Assembly (NCBI RefSeq): GCF_025685545.1
Contig: NZ_JAGSYC010000026.1
Coordinates: 496,001-560,000, forward strand
Length of the DNA: 64,000 nucleotides
Source: Granulicella paludicola
GTDB lineage: Bacteria > Acidobacteriota > Terriglobia > Terriglobales > Acidobacteriaceae
Reading direction: 5' to 3'
Under the pieces are notes generated by a model. The model made no database searches. It was not told the origin of the DNA and saw only the letters and a list, made by a program, of their open reading frames with translations. The translations under genes were made by a program, and so were the position numbers. The stretch's first letter is position 1. Every line of letters starts with the position of its first letter. Below, in pieces: positions 25,681 to 35,021 of this stretch.

Positions 25681-28254
25681 ATGCCGTTGGCGTTTTCGCG
25701 TAAATCTGCCCTATCTGCTGCTGCCCTGACCCTCGCGGGCCTCCTGTTTGCAACCTCCGTGCTGTGCCCACATGCGCAGGCGCAGTCCGGCACCAACGAC
25801 GGGGCGCCGAAATTCACGCCAGGAAACCTCGTAGTGGTAGTCGAAGGCTGCGGCGTTAACGGCGGCACCTGCACCTCTACTCCCAATGGCACAGGGACGG
25901 GCGCAGGCAACAGCTCTGTCGGCGGCTACGGCGACAACCAGGGCGCGCCAGTCACGCTGTTCCAATACACGCCCAACGGCACCACATCCGTACAGTTTGT
26001 GAACTCGTTCGTGTTGCCGCAGACGGCCTCCGGTGCGAACCTGCCGATCTCGGGAGAATACGGCTCCTCATCCGAAGGTTCGCTCTCACTCTCCGGCGCG
26101 GGCCAGTACCTGGTCTTCGGGGCCTACGGCATCAACGCAGCCACGTTCAACGCGAACCCGACAACCTACGGCGCAGCTCCGTCACTCGCGCTCGCACAGT
26201 CCGGCTCGCTCACCACGCAGAGCACCTACACGCCGATCCCGCGAACCGTGGTGATGATCGATCCTGCCGGCAACGTCAACTCCTCCACCGCCGTCTTCAA
26301 CGTGTTCAACAACAACAATCCGCGCAGCGTTTACACGCTCGACGGTGTGAATGCCTGGATCTCCGGCCAGGGCAACAGCCCGGATAAAACAGGCGGCGTC
26401 TTCTACACCCCGCTCGGCGCCGTGAACAACGCGCCCGTATCCATCACCGGCCTCGATACCAGCACTAACACCGCAACACAGGACACCCGCAACGTGCAGG
26501 TCTACAACGGCACGCTCTACGTCTCGGTGGATAGCAAGGAAGGCTCCGGGGCAGCGCGCTCCTACGTCGGCACACTCGGCACGCCCCCGGCCACCAGCCT
26601 TTACGCCAACAACGCCGGTCCCACGCAGCTGACTGAGACCAGCAGCTCTGGCGGATCCATCACCAGCACCAGCAAGATCACTCTCACCGCGCCCGAGACG
26701 AACGGCATCAACAGCACAGGGCTTCAGGTGAATCTCAGCCCCTCCGGCTTCTACTTCGCCAGCCCCTCCGTGCTCTACGTAGCCGACACCGGCCTCGGCA
26801 AGCAGACCGCTGCCACCAGCTCGCTTGGCGACGGCGGCTTGCAGAAGTGGGTCAACTCCAAGGCGGACGGCTCGGGCACCTGGGTCTTTGAGTACACCAT
26901 CGCCGCCGGTCTGAACCTCGTAGCCAACACGGCGACCGCAGGTACCACCGGCCTGTATGCGCTGACGGGCACCGTCTCCGGCTCCAACGTCTACCTCTAC
27001 GCCACCAACTACACCGTCGGCGACCTCGACCAGCGCTACCTCTACGGCTTCACCGACGTCCTCGCCGCCACGACGAAACCCAGCACCAGCTTCACCGTTC
27101 TCGCCACCGCCCCCGCGGACTCCAACTTCAAGGGCGTCTCCTTCGCTCCCAGCTATCCCGCCGGAAGCGCCACGCTGACCACAGTCCCCTCGGGCCTCAC
27201 CATCACCACCGCAGGCACAGGCTGCGTTCCCGGCACCTACGTCACGCCGGTCACGCTCGTCTGGACACCCGGCAGCACCTGCTCGCTCACCACGACGGCA
27301 TTCCAGGCCAACGGCACCACGCCTGATGTCTTCGCGCAGTGGAATGACAACACCACCTCGACAACCGACATGGTGATTGCACCGAGCACCTCGGCCAGGT
27401 ATACCGCTACCTTTGCCGTCGCCTCAGCCAGTCTCACGACCAGTTCCAACTCGGTGATCCTCGGCACCGCCAGCACAACGCTCACGACGAAGGTCGCCTA
27501 TACGGGCGCAGCCGCTCCGGTGGCCTCGGGCATCACCTTCACCGTGAACGGCAGCTCCACCGGCGTTGGCGCGACAACCTGCACCGGCACGACCTCGCCG
27601 ATCGTATGCACGGCCACCTTCGCCTCCTCCACGCTCGCGCTTGGCAGCTATCCGATCGTCGCCACCAGCGCAGCCTCGACGGCCTACCCCGCGGCCAGCA
27701 CCAACTCCAGCAGCCTCACCGTCACCGCAGCTACTGACTTCAGCTTCACGGCCACAGGCACAACCACGCAGACGGTCAACTCTGGCAGCAACAGCGCGAC
27801 CTTCACCTTCGCGCTCGGCCTCACACAGCCCAGCTTCCCGGCCACGGTGACCTTTGCCGCCGTAGTCCCACCCAACGCCACCTATACGATCTCGCCGACG
27901 TCGGTCACAGCTACAGGCGGAGCGCAGACCATCACCCTCACCGTGCTGAACTCCACGCTGCTCTCGCGGAAGAACGCTCCACTGTCACCCTTCGGCCTCG
28001 CGCCGGGAGCGATCTTCGCCTCCTTCCTGGTTCTGCCGCTCTGCTTCCGCCGCCGTCTCCGCGGCGGGGTCATGCGCTCGCTCTCCATCGCCTTCTTCGC
28101 AGTCGGTGTTCTGGGAGCCTCCACCGCTCTCAGCGGCTGCTCCGGCAACAACAAAGCTCCCACGCAGTCCCCGATCAACTATGGCGTGGTTGTCACCGCG
28201 ACCAGCGGCACGGTCTCGCACTCCGCTACCGTGACACTTACGGTGCAGCCGTAA
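25681..28254 (+). CDS. Large secreted Ig-like repeat surface protein
   Basis: The 857-residue product has a signal peptide (AALTLAGLLFATSVLCPHAQA). A Gly/Thr/Ser-rich beta-propeller-like region (about 40-500) has CGVNGGTC and many NGT-type turns, then at least two Ig-like segments in 560-780 (SLTTSSNSVILGTASTTL, FTFALGLTQPSFPATVTF). Near the end are two hydrophobic segments split by RRRLRGG, then SGCSGNNK, resembling an internal lipobox, and a last beta domain. It is probably exported and membrane anchored; the function is unknown. The base composition is strongly biased to C-ending codons. Confidence 0.75.
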   Translation: MPLAFSRKSALSAAALTLAGLLFATSVLCPHAQAQSGTNDGAPKFTPGNLVVVVEGCGVNGGTCTSTPNGTGTGAGNSSVGGYGDNQGAPVTLFQYTPNGTTSVQFVNSFVLPQTASGANLPISGEYGSSSEGSLSLSGAGQYLVFGAYGINAATFNANPTTYGAAPSLALAQSGSLTTQSTYTPIPRTVVMIDPAGNVNSSTAVFNVFNNNNPRSVYTLDGVNAWISGQGNSPDKTGGVFYTPLGAVNNAPVSITGLDTSTNTATQDTRNVQVYNGTLYVSVDSKEGSGAARSYVGTLGTPPATSLYANNAGPTQLTETSSSGGSITSTSKITLTAPETNGINSTGLQVNLSPSGFYFASPSVLYVADTGLGKQTAATSSLGDGGLQKWVNSKADGSGTWVFEYTIAAGLNLVANTATAGTTGLYALTGTVSGSNVYLYATNYTVGDLDQRYLYGFTDVLAATTKPSTSFTVLATAPADSNFKGVSFAPSYPAGSATLTTVPSGLTITTAGTGCVPGTYVTPVTLVWTPGSTCSLTTTAFQANGTTPDVFAQWNDNTTSTTDMVIAPSTSARYTATFAVASASLTTSSNSVILGTASTTLTTKVAYTGAAAPVASGITFTVNGSSTGVGATTCTGTTSPIVCTATFASSTLALGSYPIVATSAASTAYPAASTNSSSLTVTAATDFSFTATGTTTQTVNSGSNSATFTFALGLTQPSFPATVTFAAVVPPNATYTISPTSVTATGGAQTITLTVLNSTLLSRKNAPLSPFGLAPGAIFASFLVLPLCFRRRLRGGVMRSLSIAFFAVGVLGASTALSGCSGNNKAPTQSPINYGVVVTATSGTVSHSATVTLTVQP

Positions 28255-28289
28255 CAACGTCAGCGAAGTCTTTACCGTAAGAATCAGCC

Positions 28290-28362
28290 AGCGCAACAAA
28301 CCTTGAAAGGACCCGCGACGTCCTAAAATGTTTGTTGCGCTGAACTTTTGTTGCGCTGAACT
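28290..28362. repeat. Perfect 16-bp tandem repeat with an inverted copy
   Basis: TTTGTTGCGCTGAACT occurs twice head-to-tail (28331-28346 and 28347-28362). AGCGCAACAAAC at 28290-28301 is the inverse of GTTTGTTGCGCT at 28330-28341. It lies 22-94 bp upstream of the P-loop kinase gene, where it could bind a regulator or form a hairpin. Confidence 0.6.
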
Positions 28363-28383
28363 GTTGATGCGAGGAGTTCGAAG

Positions 28384-28890
28384 ATGCCGATAACAAGTGT
28401 CTGCTGGATTCTGGTTGCTGGGCCCACCGGCGCAGGCAAGACCACCGCTGCGCGAGCTATCGCGGCACGCTTCGGCGGAGTCGTGTTCTCCATCGACGAG
28501 TGGATGAACAATCTCTTCTGGATAGACTGTCCGCAGAAGAACGACCTGCCTTGGGCTTTGGACCGGATCGCCCGATGCGAGGCGCAGATTGCAGCGGTGG
28601 CCGCACAACTCGCAGCGACAGGCGTCTCTGCGGTGCTGGACCTCGGGTTCACGCAGCGGGAGCATCGGCAGGCATGGCTTGCGCGCGCAAAGGCAGCGGC
28701 GGTTTCAGTAGAACTGGAAGTGCTCGACCTGCCTGCGGACGAACGATGGAAGCGCGTGCAGGACCGCAACCGCGGCGAAAGTGCGACCCACTCCTTTGAA
28801 GTGACTCGCGAGATGTTCGACATGATGGAGCAGCGCTGGGAAGCTCCAGACGCAGTCGAGTCAGCCTCCTTCGAGACAAGCGCGCGATAG
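28384..28890 (+). CDS. AAA_33/zeta-toxin-like P-loop kinase
   Basis: The 168-residue P-loop protein has a Walker A motif at 13-20 (GPTGAGKT), a SIDEWM segment resembling the acceptor-binding loop of nucleoside or aminoglycoside kinases, DLGFTQREHR after strand 3, and the LID-like RVQDRNRGE. It probably phosphorylates a small molecule. No antitoxin partner is seen, so a toxin role is not supported. GAGGAG lies 7 nt before the ATG, behind a 16-bp tandem repeat. Confidence 0.75.
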   Translation: MPITSVCWILVAGPTGAGKTTAARAIAARFGGVVFSIDEWMNNLFWIDCPQKNDLPWALDRIARCEAQIAAVAAQLAATGVSAVLDLGFTQREHRQAWLARAKAAAVSVELEVLDLPADERWKRVQDRNRGESATHSFEVTREMFDMMEQRWEAPDAVESASFETSAR

Positions 28891-28969
28891 TTTTTCTGCA
28901 TCCGCTGAAGGATCGCGACAATCACATAAATAGCCGAAAAAAGTATGGCCGGAATGGTAAACACGGCCT

Positions 28970-28991
28970 CCTGCAGAAGCTCTTCTGCAGG
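28970..28991. promoter_or_regulatory. 22-bp near-perfect palindrome
   Basis: CCTGCAGAAG and CTTCTGCAGG are separated by 2 bp in the gap between the kinase and VOC genes. It could be an operator for the VOC gene. No promoter hexamers are clear. Confidence 0.35.
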
Positions 28992-29017
28992 TCTGTCTCA
29001 CCCGCATACGGGAGTGA

Positions 29018-29105
29018 CCCACGGCGATGGCGGTAGTGCATGTATGCACTGCCAAACCGTCGCATGGGTTTTTGACAGAGTTCGGTCCCGTCCCACCCAT
29101 GCGAC
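29018..29105 (+). promoter_or_regulatory. Structured leader of the VOC gene with two mutually exclusive hairpins
   Basis: A long hairpin (29018-29068: outer CCCA/TGGG, middle 7 bp, inner 10-bp GGTAGTGCAT/ATGCACTGCC with a G-T pair) is followed by TTTTT (29069-29073), as in an intrinsic terminator. Its last ten bases, GTCGCATGGG (29059-29068), are also perfectly complementary to CCCATGCGAC at 29096-29105, just before the Shine-Dalgarno. It could be the kinase gene terminator or a leader switch. Confidence 0.45.
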
Positions 29106-29135
29106 TGCTTCTGAAACCGAAGGAGATCGCTACCA

Positions 29136-29513
29136 ATGACAAAACTCAATCACTGCAACCTTTCCGTTTCAAACGTCACAGAGGTCTGCCGCTTTTTCGA
29201 AGCCTGTTTCGGCTTCGAAACTACCGATCGTATCGGCGAGGACAAGCTGGTTGTTATGCACGGGGAAGACGGTGCCGTCCTGACGCTGATGTACGACAAG
29301 ACCGTCACGCCCGACACCTACCCTCGCATGTTCCACATCGGATTTCTAGAGCAGAACGAAGGCTCCGTGGTGCGTCGCCACCAGCGCATGGTGCAGGCTG
29401 GATTCGCAGCACCTGAACCCGCCGTCATCCACCGCGGTGGCCCGAAGACCTTTGGCTTCTACTACACGCCTCCCGGCGGAGTGGTCGTTGAAGTAAGCTG
29501 CCCCGCTGAATAG
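29136..29513 (+). CDS. VOC superfamily protein (glyoxalase/dioxygenase fold)
   Basis: The 125-residue single-domain VOC protein starts KLNHCNLSVSNVTEVCRFFE, with FHIGFLEQ and a C-terminal TPPGGVVVEVSCPAE carrying the last metal-ligand Glu. The likely metal ligands are His6, the His of MFHIGF and the C-terminal Glu. Its reaction is unknown. AGGAG lies 10 nt before the ATG. A structured leader precedes it. Confidence 0.85.
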   Translation: MTKLNHCNLSVSNVTEVCRFFEACFGFETTDRIGEDKLVVMHGEDGAVLTLMYDKTVTPDTYPRMFHIGFLEQNEGSVVRRHQRMVQAGFAAPEPAVIHRGGPKTFGFYYTPPGGVVVEVSCPAE

Positions 29514-29556
29514 CTGAATGACGAATAGACGAAAGCTGGGGCGAAGGCGATACAGT

Positions 29557-31071
29557 ATGGCTATGAATCTGCGCCGCCTCGCTCCAGCTCTCCTCCTCTT
29601 CGCCCTTCCTGCGTTCGCGCAGAAACCCGATGCCGCGCCCAAGCCCGATGCCGCGAAGGCGGATGCCAAGCCTGAGACCAAGCCTGAGACCAAGCCCGAG
29701 ATGCTGCCCGCAGACAAGTCTGTCACGCAGACCATCACCGTCAACGGCAAGACGCTGCACTACACCGCCACCGTCGGCACCATCACACTGAAGAACGCAG
29801 AAGACAAGCCCACCGGCCAGGTCGTCTACACCGCCTACACTCTCGACGGAGCGAAGGACCGTCCCGTTACCTTCGCCCTCAACGGTGGCCCTGGAGCCTC
29901 GTCCGTCTATCTGAACCTCGGAGCCATCGGACCGAAGCATGTGAAGTTTGGCAACGCGGGCGATTCGCCCTCCGACGCCGCCACACTGACCGACAATCCC
30001 GGCACGTGGCTCGACTTCACTGACCTGGTATTCATTGACCCCATCGGCACAGGCTTCTCCAAATCGCTCGTCGATGAAGCTACCACCAAAAAGACCTTCT
30101 ACACCCCGAACACGGACATCCAGTACCTCTCGCTGGTCATCTACAAGTGGCTCGTCAAGAACGATCGCCTGCTCGACAAGAAGTACCTCATCGGAGAGAG
30201 CTACGGTGGCTACCGTGGCCCGCGTGTGACCTATGAGCTCGAATCGCAGCTCGGCGTCGCACTCAACGGCCTCGTGCTTGTCAGCCCCTACCTCAACCCC
30301 GAGTTCGGCGACAGCAACCTCTCGCCCATCCCGTGGATGACCACGCTGCCCTCCATCACCGCCGCGCACCTCGAAGCCGAACACAAGCTCACCGACGACG
30401 CCATGCAGCAGGTGATTGCCTACACCAAGGGCGACTACGCCAGCGCTCTCATCAAGGGCAACAGCGACCCCGCCGCTCGCCAGGCCATGATCGACAAGGT
30501 CACGCAGATGACCGGGCTTGATCCCGTCTATGTGAAGTATGCAGGTGGACGGCTGGATACGGGTTCCTACCTGCGCGAGGTGCATCGTTCGCAGGGGCTA
30601 CTCGGCTCCGTGTATGACTCGAACGTGACGGCGCTCGATCCGTTCCCTTACTCACCCTACCAGGAGGCGAACGATCCCCTGCTCGACAGCATCATCGCTC
30701 CGACGACGACCGCGATGGTCGACTTCATTACCCACACCGTCGGCTGGAAGACCGACGACCGCTACTATGCTCTGTCGATGACCGTGAACCAGCAGTGGGA
30801 TCGCTCGACCAACCTGCGTGACGGCTCGGTGCACGAGCTGCGCCAGGCCGTGGCGTCGGACCCCAAGCTGCGGGTGCTGATCGTGCATGGTTGGAACGAT
30901 CTCTCCTGCCCGTTCATGGGCTCGGTACTGACGGTAGACCAGATGCCCCTCCTCGGCGATCCAGGCCGCGTCTCCGTCCACGAATTCCCCGGCGGCCACA
31001 TGTTTTACACCCGCCCCGCCAACGGCGACGGCCTACATAAGCTGGCTGAAACGATGGTGGCCACCCATTAG
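29557..31071 (+). CDS. Secreted serine carboxypeptidase (peptidase S10)
   Basis: The 504-residue product has a signal peptide (RLAPALLLFALPAFA), then a low-complexity linker KPETKPETKPE encoded by a 12-bp tandem repeat (29667-29700). The S10 domain carries NGGPGASS, Ser in IGESYGGYRGPR, Asp in HGWNDLSCPF and His in FPGGHMFY. S10 enzymes remove C-terminal residues at acidic pH, consistent with a periplasmic or extracellular role. The start could also be the second ATG at 29563. Confidence 0.9.
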   Translation: MAMNLRRLAPALLLFALPAFAQKPDAAPKPDAAKADAKPETKPETKPEMLPADKSVTQTITVNGKTLHYTATVGTITLKNAEDKPTGQVVYTAYTLDGAKDRPVTFALNGGPGASSVYLNLGAIGPKHVKFGNAGDSPSDAATLTDNPGTWLDFTDLVFIDPIGTGFSKSLVDEATTKKTFYTPNTDIQYLSLVIYKWLVKNDRLLDKKYLIGESYGGYRGPRVTYELESQLGVALNGLVLVSPYLNPEFGDSNLSPIPWMTTLPSITAAHLEAEHKLTDDAMQQVIAYTKGDYASALIKGNSDPAARQAMIDKVTQMTGLDPVYVKYAGGRLDTGSYLREVHRSQGLLGSVYDSNVTALDPFPYSPYQEANDPLLDSIIAPTTTAMVDFITHTVGWKTDDRYYALSMTVNQQWDRSTNLRDGSVHELRQAVASDPKLRVLIVHGWNDLSCPFMGSVLTVDQMPLLGDPGRVSVHEFPGGHMFYTRPANGDGLHKLAETMVATH

Positions 31072-31089
31072 CTTGATCCGAAGCAAATG

Positions 31090-31117
31090 AAAGAGGGGCC
31101 GAAAGGTCCCTCTTTTT
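31090..31117 (+). terminator. Intrinsic terminator of the S10 gene
   Basis: An 11-bp stem AAAGAGGGGCC/GGTCCCTCTTT has a GAAA tetraloop and a TTTTT tail, 19 bp after the stop. Confidence 0.9.
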
Positions 31118-31208
31118 ATGGAAGCCACCGAAATGACACTCGTAGAAATATCGAATTTGGGACTAAAGTAACGCGCGGCAAATCCACAGGAGCGATTAGC
31201 ATGGCACC

Positions 31209-33491
31209 ATGCGCCGCTATCTGTCCGTCCCACTTCTGCTGGTAACCTCGTGCATCAGCGCGCGGATCTTCGCCCAGTCGCCGAACGTTCCTGACGACGA
31301 GCGGAAGGGATTTACGACCCTCGTGCAGGACGACCTGCGCCATGATGTCTCTTTCCTCGCCTCCGACCACCTCCAGGGTCGTATGAGCATGCAGCCGGGG
31401 GACGATCTCGCCGTGCAGTGGATCGTCGGCCAGTTCGCCAAAGCCAATCTTGACCCCATCGCCGTGAAGGCCAGCGGCATGCCGGGCTATGAGCAGAGCT
31501 TCAAGATCATCGAGTACCGGCCAGACCGCGCCAACACTGCCATCACCCTGCTGCGCAAGGGCAAGCCTACCGAGGTCTGGCATGCGCCTGAAGCTTTCGG
31601 AGCCTACAAAGAGCCCATCGACCTCACCGCGCCGGTCGTCTTCGCTGGCTTTGGCATCACTGCGCCCGAACTCAAGTACGACGACTACGCAGGCCTCGAT
31701 GCCACCGGCAAGATCGTGCTTATCTTCGACCACGAACCGCAGGAAGACAACCCGCAGTCCGTCTTCTACGGCACCGGGAATACGCGCTACGCCACCACCC
31801 GCGTGAAGGTGCTCAACGCGCAGCAGCATGGCGCCGTCGGCGTCATCATCGTCGCCGAGCCGAACCGCAAGCATCCCACCAATGCAGAGCGCGCCGCCCG
31901 CATCGGCGGCAGCATCACGCGCAGCAATCCGCTACCCGTCCAGGCCATCGCGGACGACGAAGTGACGATCCCCTCCATCACCGTCAACGACGACGTCGCC
32001 AAGGCCCTGCTCGCCACCAGCGATATGCTCGGCAGTGATCTCCAGACAAAGATCGAGGCGACCCTCACTCCGCAGAGCCGCACCCTGCCGGACACCACCC
32101 TCACCCTGCATCTGCGTAACCTTTCCGCGAACGAAGGCCGCATCAGCAACGTCGTCGGCCTGCTGCGCGGCAGCGATCCCCGTCTGCGGCCCGAGACGAT
32201 CATCATCAGCGCGCACCATGACCACGACGGCATCTCCGACTGCCCCGCTGGTACAGGCGGAGTCGACCAGCTCGGGCAGACCACCACCGCCGGCGCCGAC
32301 TGCAAGGCGATCTGGCATGGTGCCGACGATAACGCCTCCGGCACCGCTGGCGTCATCGCCCTTGCACGCGCCTTTGCCGCCAACGGAGTGAAGCCCAAAC
32401 GCTCCATCCTCTTCGTCGTCTTTGCCGGAGAAGAGCGCGGCCTGCTCGGCGCGTATTGGATGGCGGCTCATCCGCTGCGCCCTCTTCAACTCACCCGCGC
32501 CCAGATCAACTTCGATATGATCGGCCGCGATGAGAAGGCCAGCCCCCAGACCGACGGTCTCATCAAGATTCCCGCCGACACCTCCAACCGTCTCAACCTC
32601 GTCGGTGCCGAGTACTCCCCCGACTACGCCCGCATCGTCACCGATGAGGACAAGAGCGTCGGACTTGTCATCGACGACCGCTTCGATCATGAGAACGCCC
32701 TCAACGTCCTCTTCCGTTCGGACCAGTTCCCTTTCCTGCTACACAACATCCCGGCCATGTGGTGGTTTACCGGCTTCCATCCCGACTACCACCACATCAC
32801 TGACACCGCTGAGAAGATCGACTACGCCAAGATGACGAAGATCCTGCAACTGGCGTACCTCTCGGCCTGGCGTTTCGGCAGCGACGACAGCGTTCCCGCC
32901 TTCGTCGTCAACCCCGGACCGCCCCCGACGCCCGCGCCTGAAGCCCCCGTCACGGCTGACTCCGCTACTGTACCGGACGCTGTCCCCGAAAAGCCGCGTC
33001 ATCATCGCCCGGTGACGGCTGTGAACCTTGGCAATGCGCAGGTCAAGGAGAAAGAGGAAGAACCGGCCTCGCTGGTGCTGCCACCACCGATGACGACCGT
33101 CTCCATCCCCAGCACGACCACTGCGGTTTCCTCCGACGAGGCTGCACCGACCTCGCATGCGCCCATCGCGCCGGTAGCCGCCACAGGCAACGCCGCCGCC
33201 GCGGAACCGCGGCACCATCGCCCCGTCGCTCCGGTGCAGATCAAGGACACCACCAGCATTGTGCCGGTCGACGACTCCGTTGCCGACGCGCCTCCGCCCG
33301 TCGCTCCTGTCTCCACCGGCATCACGGCCGACCCCAACGGCAACGTCAAGCCCGCCGTTGCACCCGTCGCACTCGCGCCCAACGCCGCTTCGCAGGCTGG
33401 CAACGCTAAACCCGCCGTCACCCCTGTCAAACTGGGTGGAAAACAAGCCGGCCAGGACGAGTACGATCAAGAAAACGGGCCGCCGAATTAG
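31209..33491 (+). CDS. Secreted M28 zinc aminopeptidase with PA domain and Pro/Ala tail
   Basis: The 760-residue product has a signal peptide, a PA-like insert (about 140-300) and an M28 catalytic domain. The zinc ligands are H336 (SAHHDHD), D373 (GADDNASG), E408-E409 (GEERGLLG), D436 (NFDMIGRD) and H528/H529 (HHITDTAEK). Residues 561-760 form a low-complexity tail rich in Pro, Ala, Val and Thr with two PRHHRPV-type motifs and repeats of NxKPAVxPV. The tail is absent from ordinary M28 enzymes and may attach the protein to the wall or outer membrane. With the S10 gene upstream it suggests protein scavenging. Confidence 0.9.
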   Translation: MRRYLSVPLLLVTSCISARIFAQSPNVPDDERKGFTTLVQDDLRHDVSFLASDHLQGRMSMQPGDDLAVQWIVGQFAKANLDPIAVKASGMPGYEQSFKIIEYRPDRANTAITLLRKGKPTEVWHAPEAFGAYKEPIDLTAPVVFAGFGITAPELKYDDYAGLDATGKIVLIFDHEPQEDNPQSVFYGTGNTRYATTRVKVLNAQQHGAVGVIIVAEPNRKHPTNAERAARIGGSITRSNPLPVQAIADDEVTIPSITVNDDVAKALLATSDMLGSDLQTKIEATLTPQSRTLPDTTLTLHLRNLSANEGRISNVVGLLRGSDPRLRPETIIISAHHDHDGISDCPAGTGGVDQLGQTTTAGADCKAIWHGADDNASGTAGVIALARAFAANGVKPKRSILFVVFAGEERGLLGAYWMAAHPLRPLQLTRAQINFDMIGRDEKASPQTDGLIKIPADTSNRLNLVGAEYSPDYARIVTDEDKSVGLVIDDRFDHENALNVLFRSDQFPFLLHNIPAMWWFTGFHPDYHHITDTAEKIDYAKMTKILQLAYLSAWRFGSDDSVPAFVVNPGPPPTPAPEAPVTADSATVPDAVPEKPRHHRPVTAVNLGNAQVKEKEEEPASLVLPPPMTTVSIPSTTTAVSSDEAAPTSHAPIAPVAATGNAAAAEPRHHRPVAPVQIKDTTSIVPVDDSVADAPPPVAPVSTGITADPNGNVKPAVAPVALAPNAASQAGNAKPAVTPVKLGGKQAGQDEYDQENGPPN

Positions 33492-33520
33492 CCGCGGTCC
33501 ACGATCTGAGGTTCGAAGCA

Positions 33521-34015
33521 ATGGCGTGGTATCTACTTCTCGGTATCTCGAACGGAATGCGCACCATGACCCCCGTGGCGGTGTTGTGCTGGTTCAGCTG
33601 GCTTCGCCTGTTTCCTGAGCCTGGCTGGGCTTTCTGGACAGGCAACCTCATCTCGGTGATCATCTTCACCCTCTGCGCCGTTGGCGAGTACTTCGGCGAT
33701 ACCCGATCCAACATTGGCAACCGCACCGATCCGCCGCAGCTCCTGGCGCGGCTGGCCTTTGGCGGACTGGCTGGCGCGCTCGCCGCGCAGAGCATGGCCG
33801 AGCCCATCATCGGTGGCGTCCTCTTCGCCTGGGTCGGCGTGCTGATCGGCGCCTTCGGTGGACTCCGCGTTCGCCTCTGGCTCTCTCGCAAACTCAACAG
33901 CAACACGGCCGCCGGCCTATGCGAGTCTGCCCTGGCCCTCGGCCTGGCCCTGCTGAGCGCCTGGATGCTGCATGTAAGCAACCTGCCGCCGACCGATGTC
34001 CCGTTGATGCCATGA
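33521..34015 (+). CDS. DUF4126 family membrane protein
   Basis: The 164-residue protein has about four TM segments. GISNGMRTMTPVAVLCW near the N-terminus and GALIGAFGG-like sequence (VLIGAFGGLRVR) fit DUF4126 proteins of unknown function. It starts 29 bp after the M28 gene and may be co-transcribed with it. Confidence 0.75.
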   Translation: MAWYLLLGISNGMRTMTPVAVLCWFSWLRLFPEPGWAFWTGNLISVIIFTLCAVGEYFGDTRSNIGNRTDPPQLLARLAFGGLAGALAAQSMAEPIIGGVLFAWVGVLIGAFGGLRVRLWLSRKLNSNTAAGLCESALALGLALLSAWMLHVSNLPPTDVPLMP

Positions 34016-34118
34016 GGCAGGGGTCGGTCTAGCTTCTGAACAGCGCTGCTCTTGAGTCGGTCGCCAAGGCTTCAAGCCGGCTTCAGGCACAGATGCTCTA
34101 CACCCGGCTCAGACCTTG

Positions 34119-34940
34119 TCACCCTGAGGTTGCCAGCACTACCCGCGGAATCCCCGCATAGTCGTCCAGAAACCGCACTTCCTCCCACCCCGTCAGCAGC
34201 TCCGCAAGCGCCTCCCGCTGACCATATCCGAACTCCATCGCCAGCAGTCCCCCCAGCCGCAACGCCGCCTTCGCCTGCGGGATGAGCCGCCGATACACCT
34301 CCAAGCCATCACTCCCGGCGAATAGCGCCGTGTGCGGCTCGAAATCGCGCACCTCCGGCTGCATCTCGGCGGCATCTCCTGCGGGAATATACGGCGGGTT
34401 CGACACCACCACGTCGAAGCGAACGCTACCATAGGCTGCCAGCAGGTCCGACTCCGCAAATTGCACCCGACCGCTCAACCCCAGCCGCGTCGCGTTCTGT
34501 TGCGCCACGGCCAGCGCCGCAGCAGAAAAATCACACGCCACCACCTGCGCCTGAGGTAGATGCGTGGCGATTGCCAGCGCAATGGCCCCTGTCCCCGTGC
34601 CTACGTCGATCACCGCCACCGGCGGGGCCTGTTGTGCGGCCCACGCCAGCACGGCCTCCACCAGCAGCTCGGTCTCCGGACGCGGAATCAGCGTCGCTGG
34701 CGTCACTTTCAGCTCGAGCCCATAGAACTCCTGCGTGCCCGTCAGATACTGCAACGGTTCACGTGCCGCCCGACGCGCCACCAGCTCAAAGAACTCTACC
34801 CGCAGCTCCTCCCCGAGCTCCTCATCCGCATGCGTAAACAGCCATGCGCGCCCCTGCTGCAGCAGATGCAACAGCAGTGTCTCTGCATCACGACGAGCGA
34901 TCGGCGGCGAAGCTGCGGAGATGGCCTGTTGAACGGTCAC
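34119..34940 (-). CDS. prmC: Release factor glutamine methyltransferase
   Basis: The 273-residue SAM-dependent N5-glutamine methylase acts on the GGQ glutamine of RF1/RF2. It has an N-terminal helical domain with RRDAETLLLHLL and LTGTQEFYGLEL, then TLIPRPETELLVE, SAM site VIDVGTGTGAIALA and the catalytic NPPYIP. GTG 34940 aligns with family N-termini. The longer frame to 35012 adds 24 residues not seen in relatives. Its substrate RF1 is encoded at 12991-14058. The stop overlaps a degenerate CATCCTGAGC-like sequence (GTCACCCTGAG). Confidence 0.92.
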   Translation of the reverse strand: MTVQQAISAASPPIARRDAETLLLHLLQQGRAWLFTHADEELGEELRVEFFELVARRAAREPLQYLTGTQEFYGLELKVTPATLIPRPETELLVEAVLAWAAQQAPPVAVIDVGTGTGAIALAIATHLPQAQVVACDFSAAALAVAQQNATRLGLSGRVQFAESDLLAAYGSVRFDVVVSNPPYIPAGDAAEMQPEVRDFEPHTALFAGSDGLEVYRRLIPQAKAALRLGGLLAMEFGYGQREALAELLTGWEEVRFLDDYAGIPRVVLATSG

Positions 34941-35021
34941 AGCTTCTAAGCATAGCCGCTGCGCAAACTGTAGCCATTGAGTGCAGTCTGCCCGCGAAGA
35001 CGGTGCGGGCAAAAAAGTGGC

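Noticed and set aside
28323-28964. 213-codon minus-strand frame over the P-loop kinase gene
   Set aside because: Only the first 20 residues look hydrophobic. The rest is a shadow of the Walker-A-containing sense gene.
29425-30585. 386-codon minus-strand frame over the S10 peptidase gene
   Set aside because: It has shadow composition (Gly/Val/Arg/Asp), while the sense strand has a complete catalytic triad and signal peptide.
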